DNA of 52,151 nucleotides from Raineya orbicola (GTDB lineage Bacteria; Bacteroidota; Bacteroidia; Cytophagales; Thermonemataceae): assembly GCF_002843425.1 (NCBI RefSeq), contig NZ_NKXO01000027.1, positions 1-52,151 of the forward strand. Reading direction: 5' to 3'. A program made the translations under genes and the position numbers. Positions 26,001-34,452 of this stretch are shown here, one piece after another. The notes below the pieces were generated by a model, which saw only the letters and a list, made by a program, of their open reading frames with translations, was not told the DNA's origin and did no database searches. The first letter of the stretch is position 1; the number at the start of each line of letters is the position of its first letter.

Positions 26001-26278
26001 GCCCAAAAAGCAAAGTGAGGCAGATAGTCAAAAAGTTGTATGCCTGCTCTGCGAATTTCCTCTTTTTGACTATGCGTAGGAATTTGATGAAATTGTAAAA
26101 TAACGTAATTTCCATTCCCCATTCGGCTACCCAATAGACTTACTTTGCGTGAAGCGTATTGCTCTAAACCAATGGCATCAGGTTTGCTACCCGACTGCAA
26201 CATTAAGCGATAGTCTTGGGAAAAAGCACATAAACCCCAAACTAAAAGAAACAGCGAGAGTAAAAACTTCTTTTGCAT
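23096..26278 (-). CDS. Secreted S8 (subtilisin-like) protease with T9SS C-terminal sorting domain
   Basis: A protein of 1060 residues from the ATG at 26278, which begins with a signal peptide (QKKFLLSLFLLVWGLCAFSQ). The longer frame to 26347 lacks this. Catalytic triad: Asp in MGDDG (about 243), His in NHGDHVSG (268), Ser in SSGTSMACPAVSG (427). It is followed by beta domains including an FN3-like part (LSASAGCSGVNLSWSTV), CARDB-like and Ig-like regions. The last ~75 residues (PNPTESEISITLP, then KLPKGLYILEI) form a type-A T9SS sorting domain. It would cross the outer membrane through the T9SS and be cleaved and anchored or released. Confidence 0.94.
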   Translation of the reverse strand: MQKKFLLSLFLLVWGLCAFSQDYRLMLQSGSKPDAIGLEQYASRKVSLLGSRMGNGNYVILQFHQIPTHSQKEEIRRAGIQLFDYLPHFAFWAYLPDEVSSSNLQNLGVKSIYPYAPTDKIAKLITDKGIPDWAIKERGNVDLLVQIYPNIPLQEALGRLVSLGWVKVVQEKFLADVSILRVPIQKMQDLAQIPFVYFIEPIFPPAQLENREATSNHRINFVNSEYAGGRKYDGTGIVVSMGDDGTADTHIDKKGRITNNITSNSGNHGDHVSGIIMGAGNLNPLMKGQAPGAHLEVYSYHDDIDQMPTPYNTKNVRITSHSLGESLNAGYNTGARQVDQQIRQMPDLMHVFSAGNSGSAFYTITGGRKAGKNVIAVANLSKTDAISSSSSRGPAADGRLKPEVSAVGSSVNSTGENNTYYSSSGTSMACPAVSGTLAALYHAYRALNSNAMPTSDIIKGIVMNTADDLGNAGPDFTFGYGRINARRAVLTLEQNRYYVNSITQGVTQTQTINVPAGTKQLKVMLYWNDYEGAAGASVPLVNNLNLTVTPPSASPVNPWILNPSATSDPAVRGVDNINNSEQVTIDDPAAGTYTISVNGFAVPQGPQQYVVCYEFVQDDVVLTFPIGGESFTPGTTEKIRWDAWGSSGSFDLEYSANGGTTWTSIITGLAGSTRSYDWNVPNVQSGQVRVRVSKGALQSQSIANFSIMPFPSGLSASAGCSGVNLSWSTVTGATSYEVFRLGTKYMESVGTTTATNFADNVPTGDTYWYAVRALGPSGAVSRRCNAISFNLTSYVCATDAAIANISPSGNSCNMSENSEVKITVQNVGTSTLNNLTLNYEVKKSDNTLVTSGSSNIVSLAANATQEITFTANLGIIDETYQISATVNVTGDQNASNNQRNVSAKNVSINLTLAYDNGVLRATQGHRNYRWFRDGQFLATTGANHEWSPNTLGTYQVEAQSYTNNCKKMSNEVVVTVLSLQDVSNELLIVPNPTESEISITLPKNLQNNSQFTLIDVKGRKLLEGSLQENQNIDVSKLPKGLYILEIKNATHRAIRKVAKQ

Positions 26279-26444
26279 TGTTTTTGCGTTGATTTTTGAA
26301 GCGAAAAAAATATTTTTGCAATTTACTAATAAAATATGTATTGGCAAAACTTTTCTGAAATTACATTTAGAAATATTGTGAAATGTTCAATTGAACTTTT
26401 TGCTCCCAAAATCTATTATATTTAGGTACTAAATAAAAAAAGCA

Positions 26445-27404
26445 ATGCAAGTCAAAGAAAGAGTAAAAGTCTTAATTATTGGTTCAGGACCTGCAGGCTA
26501 TACTGCGGCGATTTACGCGGCTCGGGCGGGCTTAAACCCTGTGCTTTATACGGGTAGCCAACCCGGTGGGCAACTTACGATTACCAGCGATGTAGAAAAT
26601 TATCCGGGCTATCCTGATGGCATTATGGGACCGCAAATGATGATGGATTTCCAACGCCAAGCAGAGCGTTTTGGTACGCAAGTGCGTAATGGAATGATTA
26701 CAAAAGTTGAATTTCTATCGGGTGGTACGCATAAAGTAGTAGTAGATGATAGTTTTATCATTGAAGCCGAAGCAGTCATTATTGCTACGGGGGCATCTGC
26801 AAAATGGTTGGGTTTGGAAGCCGAACAACGCCTCAATGGGAAAGGGGTTTCAGCTTGTGCAGTTTGTGATGGTTTTTTCTTTCGTGGAAAAGATGTGGCA
26901 GTAGTTGGAGCAGGTGATACGGCTTGCGAAGAGGCAAGTTATCTTTCCAAATTGTGCAATAAGGTGTATATGATTGTCAGACGTGATGAAATGCGTGCCT
27001 CTAAAATTATGCAAAAACGCGTAATGTCTGCCCCTAACATTGAAATTATTTGGAATTCAGTTACCGAAGATATTTTAGGAAATGACCAAGTAGAAGGAAT
27101 TCGTATCAAAAATACACAAACAGGTGAGTTGAAAGATATTCCTGTACAAGGCTTTTTTGTAGCTATCGGACACAAGCCCAATACTGATATATTCAAAGGC
27201 ATTTTGGATATGGACGAAAATGGCTACCTCATTACTGAAAAAGGCTCTACACGTACCAATATTGCGGGCGTATTTGCTTGTGGAGATGCTCAAGACCATA
27301 TTTACAGGCAGGCAGTTACGGCGGCAGGTACAGGCTGTATGGCGGCTCTTGATGCCGAAAGATACCTTGCTCAAAAAGAAGTAGAAGTAGAGGCAACTGC
27401 TTAA
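26445..27404 (+). CDS. trxB: Thioredoxin-disulfide reductase
   Basis: A 319-residue flavoprotein with the FAD-binding GSGPAGYTAA (13-22), the redox-active CAVCDG (138-143), and an NADPH-binding GAGDTACEEASYL. The C-terminal FAD motif is GVFACGDAQDH. It reduces thioredoxin with NADPH in the cytoplasm. Length and motifs are standard. It has its own leader and ends at a strong bidirectional terminator. Confidence 0.97.
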   Translation: MQVKERVKVLIIGSGPAGYTAAIYAARAGLNPVLYTGSQPGGQLTITSDVENYPGYPDGIMGPQMMMDFQRQAERFGTQVRNGMITKVEFLSGGTHKVVVDDSFIIEAEAVIIATGASAKWLGLEAEQRLNGKGVSACAVCDGFFFRGKDVAVVGAGDTACEEASYLSKLCNKVYMIVRRDEMRASKIMQKRVMSAPNIEIIWNSVTEDILGNDQVEGIRIKNTQTGELKDIPVQGFFVAIGHKPNTDIFKGILDMDENGYLITEKGSTRTNIAGVFACGDAQDHIYRQAVTAAGTGCMAALDAERYLAQKEVEVEATA

Positions 27405-27414
27405 TTGAAAAAAT

Positions 27415-27446
27415 AAAACCTGTCAAGTAATTATTTGACAGGTTTT
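27415..27446. terminator. Bidirectional terminator
   Basis: AAAACCTGTCAA and TTGACAGGTTTT form a perfect 12-bp stem between convergent trxB and the YfiR-like gene. Confidence 0.85.
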
Positions 27447-27465
27447 GCATCATTGTTTATTAAAA

Positions 27466-27981
27466 TTATCTGACAGGAATAGCGATTCTGGAAAGCTGGG
27501 CGGAAACTTTCAAACCTGCCGCCTCTACGGTTGCATTATTTAATTCAATTTTCCACTTACCTTCTCGTAAGATAAAATTGATATGACTTTGAGGTCCTAA
27601 TCCCGGCTTTTCTGTAACAATGAGTGTGGATTTACCTTCTAATTTTTTCTTGATAGCTTCAAGGTTTTTACTTTGTTGGAGGCTGATGAATAAAATGTGT
27701 GGATTTTCAATAGCATTGAGGCTCAAGTATTGCTTGACTACTATTTTTTGATTTCCTACCCTTTTGTTGGAGGTTGCGGCACGAAGCTGAGCCGTAAGAG
27801 GAGAAAGACCATAAACGGCTATCACAAAATCACCGCTCTGATAGGTGGCAGGCCATTGAATATATTTGGTGAAGTTGTAAATATACACCGTATGCGATTT
27901 GTAATCTCCGATTTGGGCTTTTGCAAAAAATGCAAAAATAAAAAGTATAAGCGTTAGGGTAATTGTTTTTCTCATTGTCAT
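27466..27981 (-). CDS. YfiR-like (DUF4154) periplasmic protein
   Basis: A 171-residue exported protein with a signal peptide (TLTLILFIFAFFAKA) and features of the YfiR/DUF4154 family: VYIYNFTKYIQWPATY, then FVIAVYGLSPLTAQL, HILFISLQQS and INFILREGKWKIELN. In Pseudomonas YfiR is a periplasmic repressor of a diguanylate cyclase (YfiN). No cyclase gene is adjacent here, so that role should not be assumed. In Bacteroidota such proteins often stand alone. Two ATGs (27981 and 27975) are possible. Confidence 0.85.
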   Translation of the reverse strand: MTMRKTITLTLILFIFAFFAKAQIGDYKSHTVYIYNFTKYIQWPATYQSGDFVIAVYGLSPLTAQLRAATSNKRVGNQKIVVKQYLSLNAIENPHILFISLQQSKNLEAIKKKLEGKSTLIVTEKPGLGPQSHINFILREGKWKIELNNATVEAAGLKVSAQLSRIAIPVR

Positions 27982-28120
27982 TAGAGTTTTGGGGCAAATA
28001 TAAGTCTTTTTTCAAAACACACAAATATTTTTTGTTTTTGTATCTGTTTTTCTACCACTAATTACGAAATTTTTGTTAAAATATTGTATCTTTTTTAAGA
28101 ATTTACTTCCAAAAAATCTT

Positions 28121-28128
28121 TATTTTTG
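28121..28128 (+). promoter_or_regulatory. Predicted -7 box of the M61 peptidase gene
   Basis: TATTTTTG matches TAnnTTTG, 30 nt before the ATG at 28159; no clear -33 element. Confidence 0.35.
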
Positions 28129-28158
28129 AGCTTTAACTTCTTAACTACTACAAAGAAT

Positions 28159-29664
28159 ATGAAAAAAATAACATTGTTCGTACTGCTTTTAGTTTTTAAT
28201 ACGAGCTATTTGCTTGCTCAAAAGGTGTTGGAATATACCGTAAATTTGAATGATAGAGCCGATGACCTCTTTAAGGTAGAACTGAAAGTTAAAGGATTGA
28301 CGAAAGAAAACAAGATTTATCAGTTTGCTTCTACTGCTCCTGGTACCTACCAAGTGATGGATATGGGGCGTTTTGTACGGAAATTTGAAGCCCTTGACGC
28401 CAAAGGAAAACAAATTACTGCCAAACAAATTTCTACCAATCAGTGGGAAATAGCAAATCCTGAAAAAGTCGCAACTATTCGCTATCATATCGCCGAAACT
28501 TTTGATACTCCCGTAACCGAAAATAAAATTTATGAAATGTGTGGCAGTTCGCTTGAAAAAGACCACGCTCTCATCAATGGGCAAACCGTTTTTGGCTATC
28601 CACAAGGTATGCAGTCTGCTCCCTTGAAAATCAAATTTTTATATCCGCAAGAATGGATTTATGGAACGGCCCTAGAAATGAAAGATGGTTTTTTCTTAGC
28701 TAATAACTACGACCACATTGTAGATTCGCCCATTCTTTTTGGCAGTCTTTCCAAAGCCTCTACAAAAATTCGCAGTACCCAAGTAGAGCTTTACACTTAT
28801 TCTAAAACAGCAAAAATTACTTCTGAAAAATTACTTGCTTCAATGACTAATATGCTTGTTGCCGCCGATGCTTTTCTGAATGGCTTGCCTGTGCCTCGTT
28901 ATACGTTTTTGTTTTTCTTTGAAGATAGAAATGCGGGGGCTTGGGAACATTCATATAGCTCTGAATACATCATAAAGGAGCAAGATTGGAGTGAAGATTT
29001 TGGTAAAAAAATGACAGATATTGCCGCTCACGAGTTTTTTCATATTGTTACGCCGCTCAATATTCATAGCGAAATCATTGAAAAATTCAACTTTGTAACG
29101 CCTACTCCCTCCGAACATCTTTGGCTTTACGAAGGTACAACGGAGTGGGCTTCTCACAAGATGCAAATTTGCTACAGCATTAAAACCCTTGACGAATATT
29201 TCAAAGATTTACGACGCAAAGTAATTGTTGATGAACGTTTCTACGACAAAACTTATAGTTTAAGTAAAATCAGCTTGACTTCTTACACTCCCGAAGGTCA
29301 AAAACAATATGGCAACATTTACAATCGTGGGGCTTTGGTGGCAGGGCTTTTGGATATTCGTCTTTTGGAACTTTCGCAAGGAAAGCGTGGTTTGAGAGAT
29401 GTTATCAACGAATTTGCCAAAGAATACGGACCGAGCAAAAGTTTTCCTGAAAAAGAATGGTTTGATATTTTCGTAAAACGTACTTACCCTGAAATTGCAG
29501 ATTTTTTCAATCGTTATGTAAAAAATGCCGAACCTTTACCTTTGAAAGAATACTATGATAAAATAGGTATTATTTTTGACGAAAAAGAAAAAACTTTTTC
29601 ACTCAATCCGCAGGCTACCACAGAGCAAATACGCTTGCGTGAGCGTTGGTTAAGAAATAATTGA
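28159..29664 (+). CDS. M61-family metallopeptidase (glycyl aminopeptidase-like)
   Basis: A 501-residue exported protein from the ATG at 28159 with signal segment MKKITLFVLLLVFNTSYLLA. A TTG 11 codons earlier is less likely. It has an N-terminal beta domain, then the zinc site AAHEFFHIVTPLNIHSE (HExxH) with the third ligand in WLYEGTTEWASH. M61 enzymes (glycyl aminopeptidases) often carry a C-terminal PDZ domain after the catalytic part; here the protein ends about 100 residues short of that size, with no PDZ-like region visible. It probably cleaves peptides in the periplasm. Confidence 0.87.
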   Translation: MKKITLFVLLLVFNTSYLLAQKVLEYTVNLNDRADDLFKVELKVKGLTKENKIYQFASTAPGTYQVMDMGRFVRKFEALDAKGKQITAKQISTNQWEIANPEKVATIRYHIAETFDTPVTENKIYEMCGSSLEKDHALINGQTVFGYPQGMQSAPLKIKFLYPQEWIYGTALEMKDGFFLANNYDHIVDSPILFGSLSKASTKIRSTQVELYTYSKTAKITSEKLLASMTNMLVAADAFLNGLPVPRYTFLFFFEDRNAGAWEHSYSSEYIIKEQDWSEDFGKKMTDIAAHEFFHIVTPLNIHSEIIEKFNFVTPTPSEHLWLYEGTTEWASHKMQICYSIKTLDEYFKDLRRKVIVDERFYDKTYSLSKISLTSYTPEGQKQYGNIYNRGALVAGLLDIRLLELSQGKRGLRDVINEFAKEYGPSKSFPEKEWFDIFVKRTYPEIADFFNRYVKNAEPLPLKEYYDKIGIIFDEKEKTFSLNPQATTEQIRLRERWLRNN

Positions 29665-29668
29665 TTCA

Positions 29669-29700
29669 AAAAGCCTTGACTTTGTGTTAAGGCTTTTATT
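29669..29700 (+). terminator. Terminator of the M61 gene
   Basis: AAAGCCTTGAC and GTTAAGGCTTT pair around a 5-nt loop, followed by a T-rich stretch. Confidence 0.6.
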
Positions 29701-29716
29701 CTTGTGAAAGATTTTG

Positions 29717-29724
29717 TAAGTTTG
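29717..29724 (+). promoter_or_regulatory. Predicted -7 box of the Uma2 gene
   Basis: TAAGTTTG matches TAnnTTTG, 20 nt before the Uma2-family ATG. Confidence 0.4.
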
Positions 29725-29743
29725 TGTAAAAATAACTCTCACT

Positions 29744-30487
29744 ATGGATACTTTGGTAAAAAAAACGAAAGCACCCAAATATCTTGATAAAAAAGAAACC
29801 ATTGTTTATCCAGATTCAGACGGAATGCCTATGGCAGATAATACGAAGCAATTTAATTGGATTGTTTTAATAAAAGAGGGTTTAGAGGCGATGTATGCTC
29901 ACGACCCGAACGTTTTTGTAGCAGGCGATTTACTTTGGTATCCTGTGGAAGGAAATCCTAAAATTCGCAAAGCTCCCGATGTAATGGTAGTATTCGGCAG
30001 ACCGAAAGGAGATAGAGGTTCGTACAAGCAATGGGAAGAGGAGAATATCTCACCGCAAGTGGTTTTTGAAATCAATTCGCCGGGAAATACGCCTCTGGAA
30101 ATGTCAAGAAAATTGATATTTTATCAGAATTATGGGGTGCAGGAATATTATTTCTACGACCCTGATATCAATGAACTTTTAGTGTGGATACGAGAAGGAG
30201 ATCATTTTAAGGAAATAGAAGAAACTAATCATTGGCAGAGTCCGCTGATGGGTATTCGGTTTGTATTAGACTTTGAGGAAGATACTATGCACATCTACCG
30301 ACCCACAGGCGAAAGATTTGCAACCTATACAGAAATCTTAGAGATTTTAACAGAGTCTCAAAAGGAGTTGCGAAAAACTCAAGAGGATTTAAGCAAAACT
30401 CAAGAGGATTTAAGCAAAACAATTCAAGAGAAAGAAAAATTAGCTGAAAAGTTACGTGAGTTAGGTATAGACCCTGATAAAATATAA
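29744..30487 (+). CDS. Uma2-family PD-(D/E)xK nuclease-fold protein with C-terminal coiled coil
   Basis: A 247-residue protein. The Uma2 core (about 10-190) has APDVMVVFG and QVVFEINSPGNT, the conserved Asp and Glu of the restriction-endonuclease-like fold, then YGVQEYYFYDPDINELLVW. The C-terminal ~45 residues are a charged coiled coil with tandem repeats (KTQEDLS twice) encoded by two perfect 21-bp DNA repeats. Uma2 proteins are abundant in cyanobacteria and Bacteroidota; most have unknown function and no demonstrated target. Confidence 0.9.
   Translation: MDTLVKKTKAPKYLDKKETIVYPDSDGMPMADNTKQFNWIVLIKEGLEAMYAHDPNVFVAGDLLWYPVEGNPKIRKAPDVMVVFGRPKGDRGSYKQWEEENISPQVVFEINSPGNTPLEMSRKLIFYQNYGVQEYYFYDPDINELLVWIREGDHFKEIEETNHWQSPLMGIRFVLDFEEDTMHIYRPTGERFATYTEILEILTESQKELRKTQEDLSKTQEDLSKTIQEKEKLAEKLRELGIDPDKI
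30374..30415 (+). repeat. Two tandem 21-bp repeats in the Uma2 gene
   Basis: The 21-nt unit beginning AAAACTCAAGAGGATTTAAG occurs twice without mismatch, coding for the KTQEDLS repeats. Such repeats can gain or lose units by slippage. Confidence 0.7.
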
Positions 30488-30521
30488 AAAAAGCCTGCTT
30501 TTACAGAAGCAGGCTTTTTTT
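30486..30521. terminator. Bidirectional terminator
   Basis: AAAAAGCCTGCTT pairs with AAGCAGGCTTTTT, loop TTACAG, with flanking A and T runs, between convergent Uma2 and gyrA genes. Confidence 0.85.
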
Positions 30522-30524
30522 ATA

Positions 30525-33500
30525 TTAAGAAACTGATGTACTTTCGGCGGGAGTGGTTTCGCTCTCTTCGCCTTCCATTTTTTCAATTTTAGCTACTGAT
30601 GAAATTTCATCATCTTTATTGAGTGTGATAAGTTTTACACCTTGCGTAGCACGTCCTTGCAGGCGTAAATCGCTTACACGTATGCGTATGGTGATGCCTG
30701 ATTTGTTGATAATCATCAAATCGTCATTATCTGAAACTTCTTTGATAGCAACAAGTTTGCCTGTTTTTTCGGTGAGGTTCATAGCCTTTACGCCTTTGCC
30801 TCCACGAGCAGTAATGCGGTATTCTTCCACTTCCGAACGCTTGCCAAAACCTCTTTCCGAAACTACTAAAAGATGCTGATTTTGGCTTTGAACGCAAACC
30901 ATTCCAATCACAATATCGTCGGGGTTGGTTTCGTCAAGCCAGATACCTCTTACGCCTGTGGCGTTACGTCCCATAGGACGTACATTTTCTTCGTGGAAAT
31001 GAATAGCCCTGCCTGATTGAGTGGCTATAATAATATGGTCGTTGCCTGTTGTCATTCGGACTTCTATGAGCTTATCACCTTCATTGATATTGATAGCGTT
31101 GATACCTGTAGCTCTTGGGCGAGAATAGGCTTCCAAAGTGGTTTTCTTGATAATGCCTTTTTCGGTACACATTACCAAATAATGGTTATTGATGTAGTCT
31201 TCGTCTTCCAAAGTTTCTACATTGATAACGGCTCGCACCTTGTCGCCATTTTCAATTTGTATAAGGTTCTGAATGGCACGTCCTTGGGCGGTTTTGCTTC
31301 CTTCGGGAATTTCATAAACTTTTATCCAAAATACTTTTCCGCTTTCGGTAAAAATCAGCAAATAGTTATGATTAGTGGCTACAAAAAGATGTTCGGTAAA
31401 ATCATCTTCTTTGGTTGTTACGCCACGAGAACCTATACCACCACGCCCTTGCACGCGATATTCTGAAAGAGGGGTACGTTTGATGTAACCCTTATGCGAA
31501 ATTGTAATCACGACCTGCTCATCGGCAATCATATCTTCGTCCTGGAACTCTTCTGCCGAATATACAATTTCAGTTTTGCGTTTGTCGCCGTAGCGTTCTT
31601 TAATTTCTACAAGCTCTTGCTTGATAATTTCCATTCGGCGTTTTTCATCAGCCAAAATATTCTCTAAATCGGCAATGAGAGCCGTAATTTCTTTGTTTTC
31701 GGCGACAATTTTTTCTCTTTCCAACCCTGTAAGTCTTTGCAAACGCATATCCAAGATAGCTTTTGCTTGAATTTCGGTAAGAGAAAAGTTATTCATTAAA
31801 CCTGTTTTGGCTTCGTCGGGGTCTTGGGCATTACGAATAAGAGTAATTACGGCGTCTAAATTATCCAAGGCGATGAGCAAACCTGCTAAAATATGAGCCC
31901 TTTTTTGAGCCTCGTTCAAATCAAATTTAGTACGGCGGATCACTACCTCGTGGCGATGTTCTACGTAATATTTGATAAGTTCTTTGAGGTTTAGCGTAGC
32001 AGGTCTGCCTTTGACAAGGGCTACATTATTGACACTAAAAGCCGTTTGCAATTGGGTGTATTTGAACAAATTATTAAGCACTATGGCAGGAATTGCATCT
32101 TTTTTCAGTTCATAAACAATTCGTAAGCCATCTCGGTCAGATTCATCGCGTATATCAGAAATTCCTTCAATTTTCTTTTCATTGATGAGTTGAGCGGTTT
32201 TTTCAATCATTGCGGCTTTATTGACCATATACGGAATTTCTGTAACTACAATCAAATCTTTGCCTGATTTACTTTGCTCAAAATTAGCTTTGGCACGAAT
32301 AATAATTCTACCTCTACCTGTTTTGTAGGCATTTCGCACTCCTTCATAGCCGTAAATGATACCACCTGTGGGGAAGTCAGGGGCAAGAATGTACTTCATT
32401 AGCTCGCTGATACTAATTTCGGGGTTATCAATGTATGCCAAAATACCTTCAATTACTTCAGAAAGGTTATGCGGAGCCATATTAGTTGCCATACCTACGG
32501 CAATGCCCGAAGTACCATTGATAAGCAAATTAGGAATTTTGGCAGGCAGTACTGTGGGTTCTGTTAGCGAATCATCAAAATTTGGCTGAAAATTAACGGT
32601 ATCTTTGTTGATTTCTCCAATCAATTCCTCGGCAATACGTTGCAAGCGGGCTTCGGTATTATGATTGACAAAACCATTCGCTACAAAAGAATGACAATCG
32701 CTTTCAACTTTTACCGAATACACTATATCCTTTTCGGGAAGCAAATGGCAAGTTTTTACGGTAGCATAATAATAACGCTTGGCAACAAGTTCCTGAAATA
32801 GACTTTGTAAATACACATTGTTGAGAGTATTGAGAATTTGCTCGTAGTATTTGGCAATTCTTTCGTAGCGGTCAAAATTATTTTTTTCTAAAAACTTATG
32901 CGGAGCATATTGCCGAATATAATTTGCAATGTAAGGGATAAAATCTTTACTCAAAGCATATTTGATAGGCTTTTCTTGCTGTCTTTGGCGTTCTTGCTCT
33001 ACAATTTTAGCCAGTTTTGTGGCTTTTTGACTTGCAAAATTGATATTTTCGTAAAAAAGCTGAACGTTATGAAAACCACTAATGACGAGCTTGTATTCTT
33101 TGCGTTTTTGGGTAAAACTTATACGACTGATAATGCCAAATTCTAAAAGTAGAATTTGCAACTCTCTTGCCAAAGTAAGGCTTTGCGTACAATATTGCAG
33201 AGAAATAGTATTTTTTTTAAGCAAAGACACCGAAGCATCGCCTTCAAAAAGATATTGCAGGAATATTTTTTGGGCTTCTTTGGGGGCTTGTAAAATGCAA
33301 TGAGGGATATGCTTTTCGGCTGATTTCAGACCTGCAAGCTGTGTAAATAATTCGTTTTGGGCAAATTCAGAAATATTTTGAACATCAAATTCATAAATTT
33401 CTTTCCCCGAAGGTAGCTTTCGCTGATATACATAAAATTTTGAGCCAATAAGGTTCTGATAAGCATTGATAAAGTCATCAAAATACTTTTTGTCGGTATT

Positions 33501-34319
33501 GTTGAAAGTAACTCTTTTCGACGAAATTGAACCTTCGGCAATTAGACAAGCGGCAACAATGCTTTGGTAAATATCTTTTGAAGAAGCTTTTTGAGCATAA
33601 AGATTAGTTTGGCTTCGCTCAATTACAATTTTATCACCTGCTTTTACTTTGGAAAGCTCTTTCCAAACAAAGATAGGTTTGCCAGTTTCATCTTTACTTA
33701 AAATAAGAATAGGGTGATTAGATGAACCTTTTAGCTGATAGCCTTCTTGCGTAGTAAGCTCCCAAATAGGGTGATAGCCTGAATTGAAAAACTTAGTAGC
33801 TTTATGCACTTTTTGGTGCATAGAAAGCACTTGAAGGTCAATTTCCTGTTCGCTATCGGGCAGAGAATTTTTTACTAAATCTTTGAGTGCTACAAGACCA
33901 TAATTTGTTTTGATGAGCGTGTCGCCTGTAAGGCAATAACGCATTGCGGCGGGGCTATCGCCATCAATGGAGCCAAAATTGCCTTGTCCATCAACCAGTG
34001 GGTAACGTAAAGACCACTCCTGTGCCATACGCACCATTGTTTCGTATACCGAAGAATCGCCGTGAGGGTGATATTTGCCAAGAATTTCCCCTACAATACG
34101 AGCCGATTTTTTATAGGGTTTATTGTGCAAAACACCCAGTTCCATCATTCCATATAATACGCGTCTATGAACAGGCTTTAAGCCATCGCGTACATCGGGC
34201 AAGGCACGCGAAACAATCACCGACATAGAGTAATCTATGTAAGCGGTTCGCATTTCGTCTTCTATATTTACAGGAAAAATATTGGAGGGGCTTTCAAGAG
34301 TTTTGTTGTCGTCTAACAT
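30525..34319 (-). CDS. gyrA: DNA gyrase subunit A interrupted by an intein
   Basis: 1264 codons encode an 838-residue GyrA plus a 426-residue intein. The extein shows [29 protein letters not shown] and the catalytic tyrosine at 128 (AAMRY), followed immediately by the intein Cys; it resumes after Asn554 with [16 protein letters not shown]. The C-terminal pinwheel repeats (about 930-1230) are present, ending in an acidic tail. Gyrase A cuts and rejoins DNA to introduce negative supercoils with GyrB. Because the intein splits the active-site Tyr from its neighbour Thr, the enzyme cannot work until splicing occurs. Convergent with Uma2. Confidence 0.97.
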   Translation of the reverse strand: MLDDNKTLESPSNIFPVNIEDEMRTAYIDYSMSVIVSRALPDVRDGLKPVHRRVLYGMMELGVLHNKPYKKSARIVGEILGKYHPHGDSSVYETMVRMAQEWSLRYPLVDGQGNFGSIDGDSPAAMRYCLTGDTLIKTNYGLVALKDLVKNSLPDSEQEIDLQVLSMHQKVHKATKFFNSGYHPIWELTTQEGYQLKGSSNHPILILSKDETGKPIFVWKELSKVKAGDKIVIERSQTNLYAQKASSKDIYQSIVAACLIAEGSISSKRVTFNNTDKKYFDDFINAYQNLIGSKFYVYQRKLPSGKEIYEFDVQNISEFAQNELFTQLAGLKSAEKHIPHCILQAPKEAQKIFLQYLFEGDASVSLLKKNTISLQYCTQSLTLARELQILLLEFGIISRISFTQKRKEYKLVISGFHNVQLFYENINFASQKATKLAKIVEQERQRQQEKPIKYALSKDFIPYIANYIRQYAPHKFLEKNNFDRYERIAKYYEQILNTLNNVYLQSLFQELVAKRYYYATVKTCHLLPEKDIVYSVKVESDCHSFVANGFVNHNTEARLQRIAEELIGEINKDTVNFQPNFDDSLTEPTVLPAKIPNLLINGTSGIAVGMATNMAPHNLSEVIEGILAYIDNPEISISELMKYILAPDFPTGGIIYGYEGVRNAYKTGRGRIIIRAKANFEQSKSGKDLIVVTEIPYMVNKAAMIEKTAQLINEKKIEGISDIRDESDRDGLRIVYELKKDAIPAIVLNNLFKYTQLQTAFSVNNVALVKGRPATLNLKELIKYYVEHRHEVVIRRTKFDLNEAQKRAHILAGLLIALDNLDAVITLIRNAQDPDEAKTGLMNNFSLTEIQAKAILDMRLQRLTGLEREKIVAENKEITALIADLENILADEKRRMEIIKQELVEIKERYGDKRKTEIVYSAEEFQDEDMIADEQVVITISHKGYIKRTPLSEYRVQGRGGIGSRGVTTKEDDFTEHLFVATNHNYLLIFTESGKVFWIKVYEIPEGSKTAQGRAIQNLIQIENGDKVRAVINVETLEDEDYINNHYLVMCTEKGIIKKTTLEAYSRPRATGINAININEGDKLIEVRMTTGNDHIIIATQSGRAIHFHEENVRPMGRNATGVRGIWLDETNPDDIVIGMVCVQSQNQHLLVVSERGFGKRSEVEEYRITARGGKGVKAMNLTEKTGKLVAIKEVSDNDDLMIINKSGITIRIRVSDLRLQGRATQGVKLITLNKDDEISSVAKIEKMEGEESETTPAESTSVS
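32658..33935 (-). mobile_element. GyrA intein (426 aa) with LAGLIDADG-type homing endonuclease
   Basis: Intein residue 1 is Cys (CLTGDTLI, block A). Block B is GSSNHPILI with the conserved His. Two dodecapeptide motifs, [10 protein letters not shown] (about 129-138) and [10 protein letters not shown] (about 226-235), mark a LAGLIDADG endonuclease with both acidic positions kept. Blocks F/G are [17 protein letters not shown], with the penultimate His and terminal Asn. The next extein residue is Thr. All splicing residues and the endonuclease motifs look intact. The location right after GyrA Tyr128 is the same site as mycobacterial GyrA inteins. It is a selfish element and likely came by transfer. 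Confidence 0.95.
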
Positions 34320-34452
34320 TTTTTAGATAAAATTTAATTTTAGCGGGCTAAATTACGAAAAAAATTGCTGAAACTCAAAAAAAGTGTTTATTTTCAGAAA
34401 ATACATTATAGAGAGAACTTTTTTGAAATGATTAGCGGATTTTTTGAATTTT

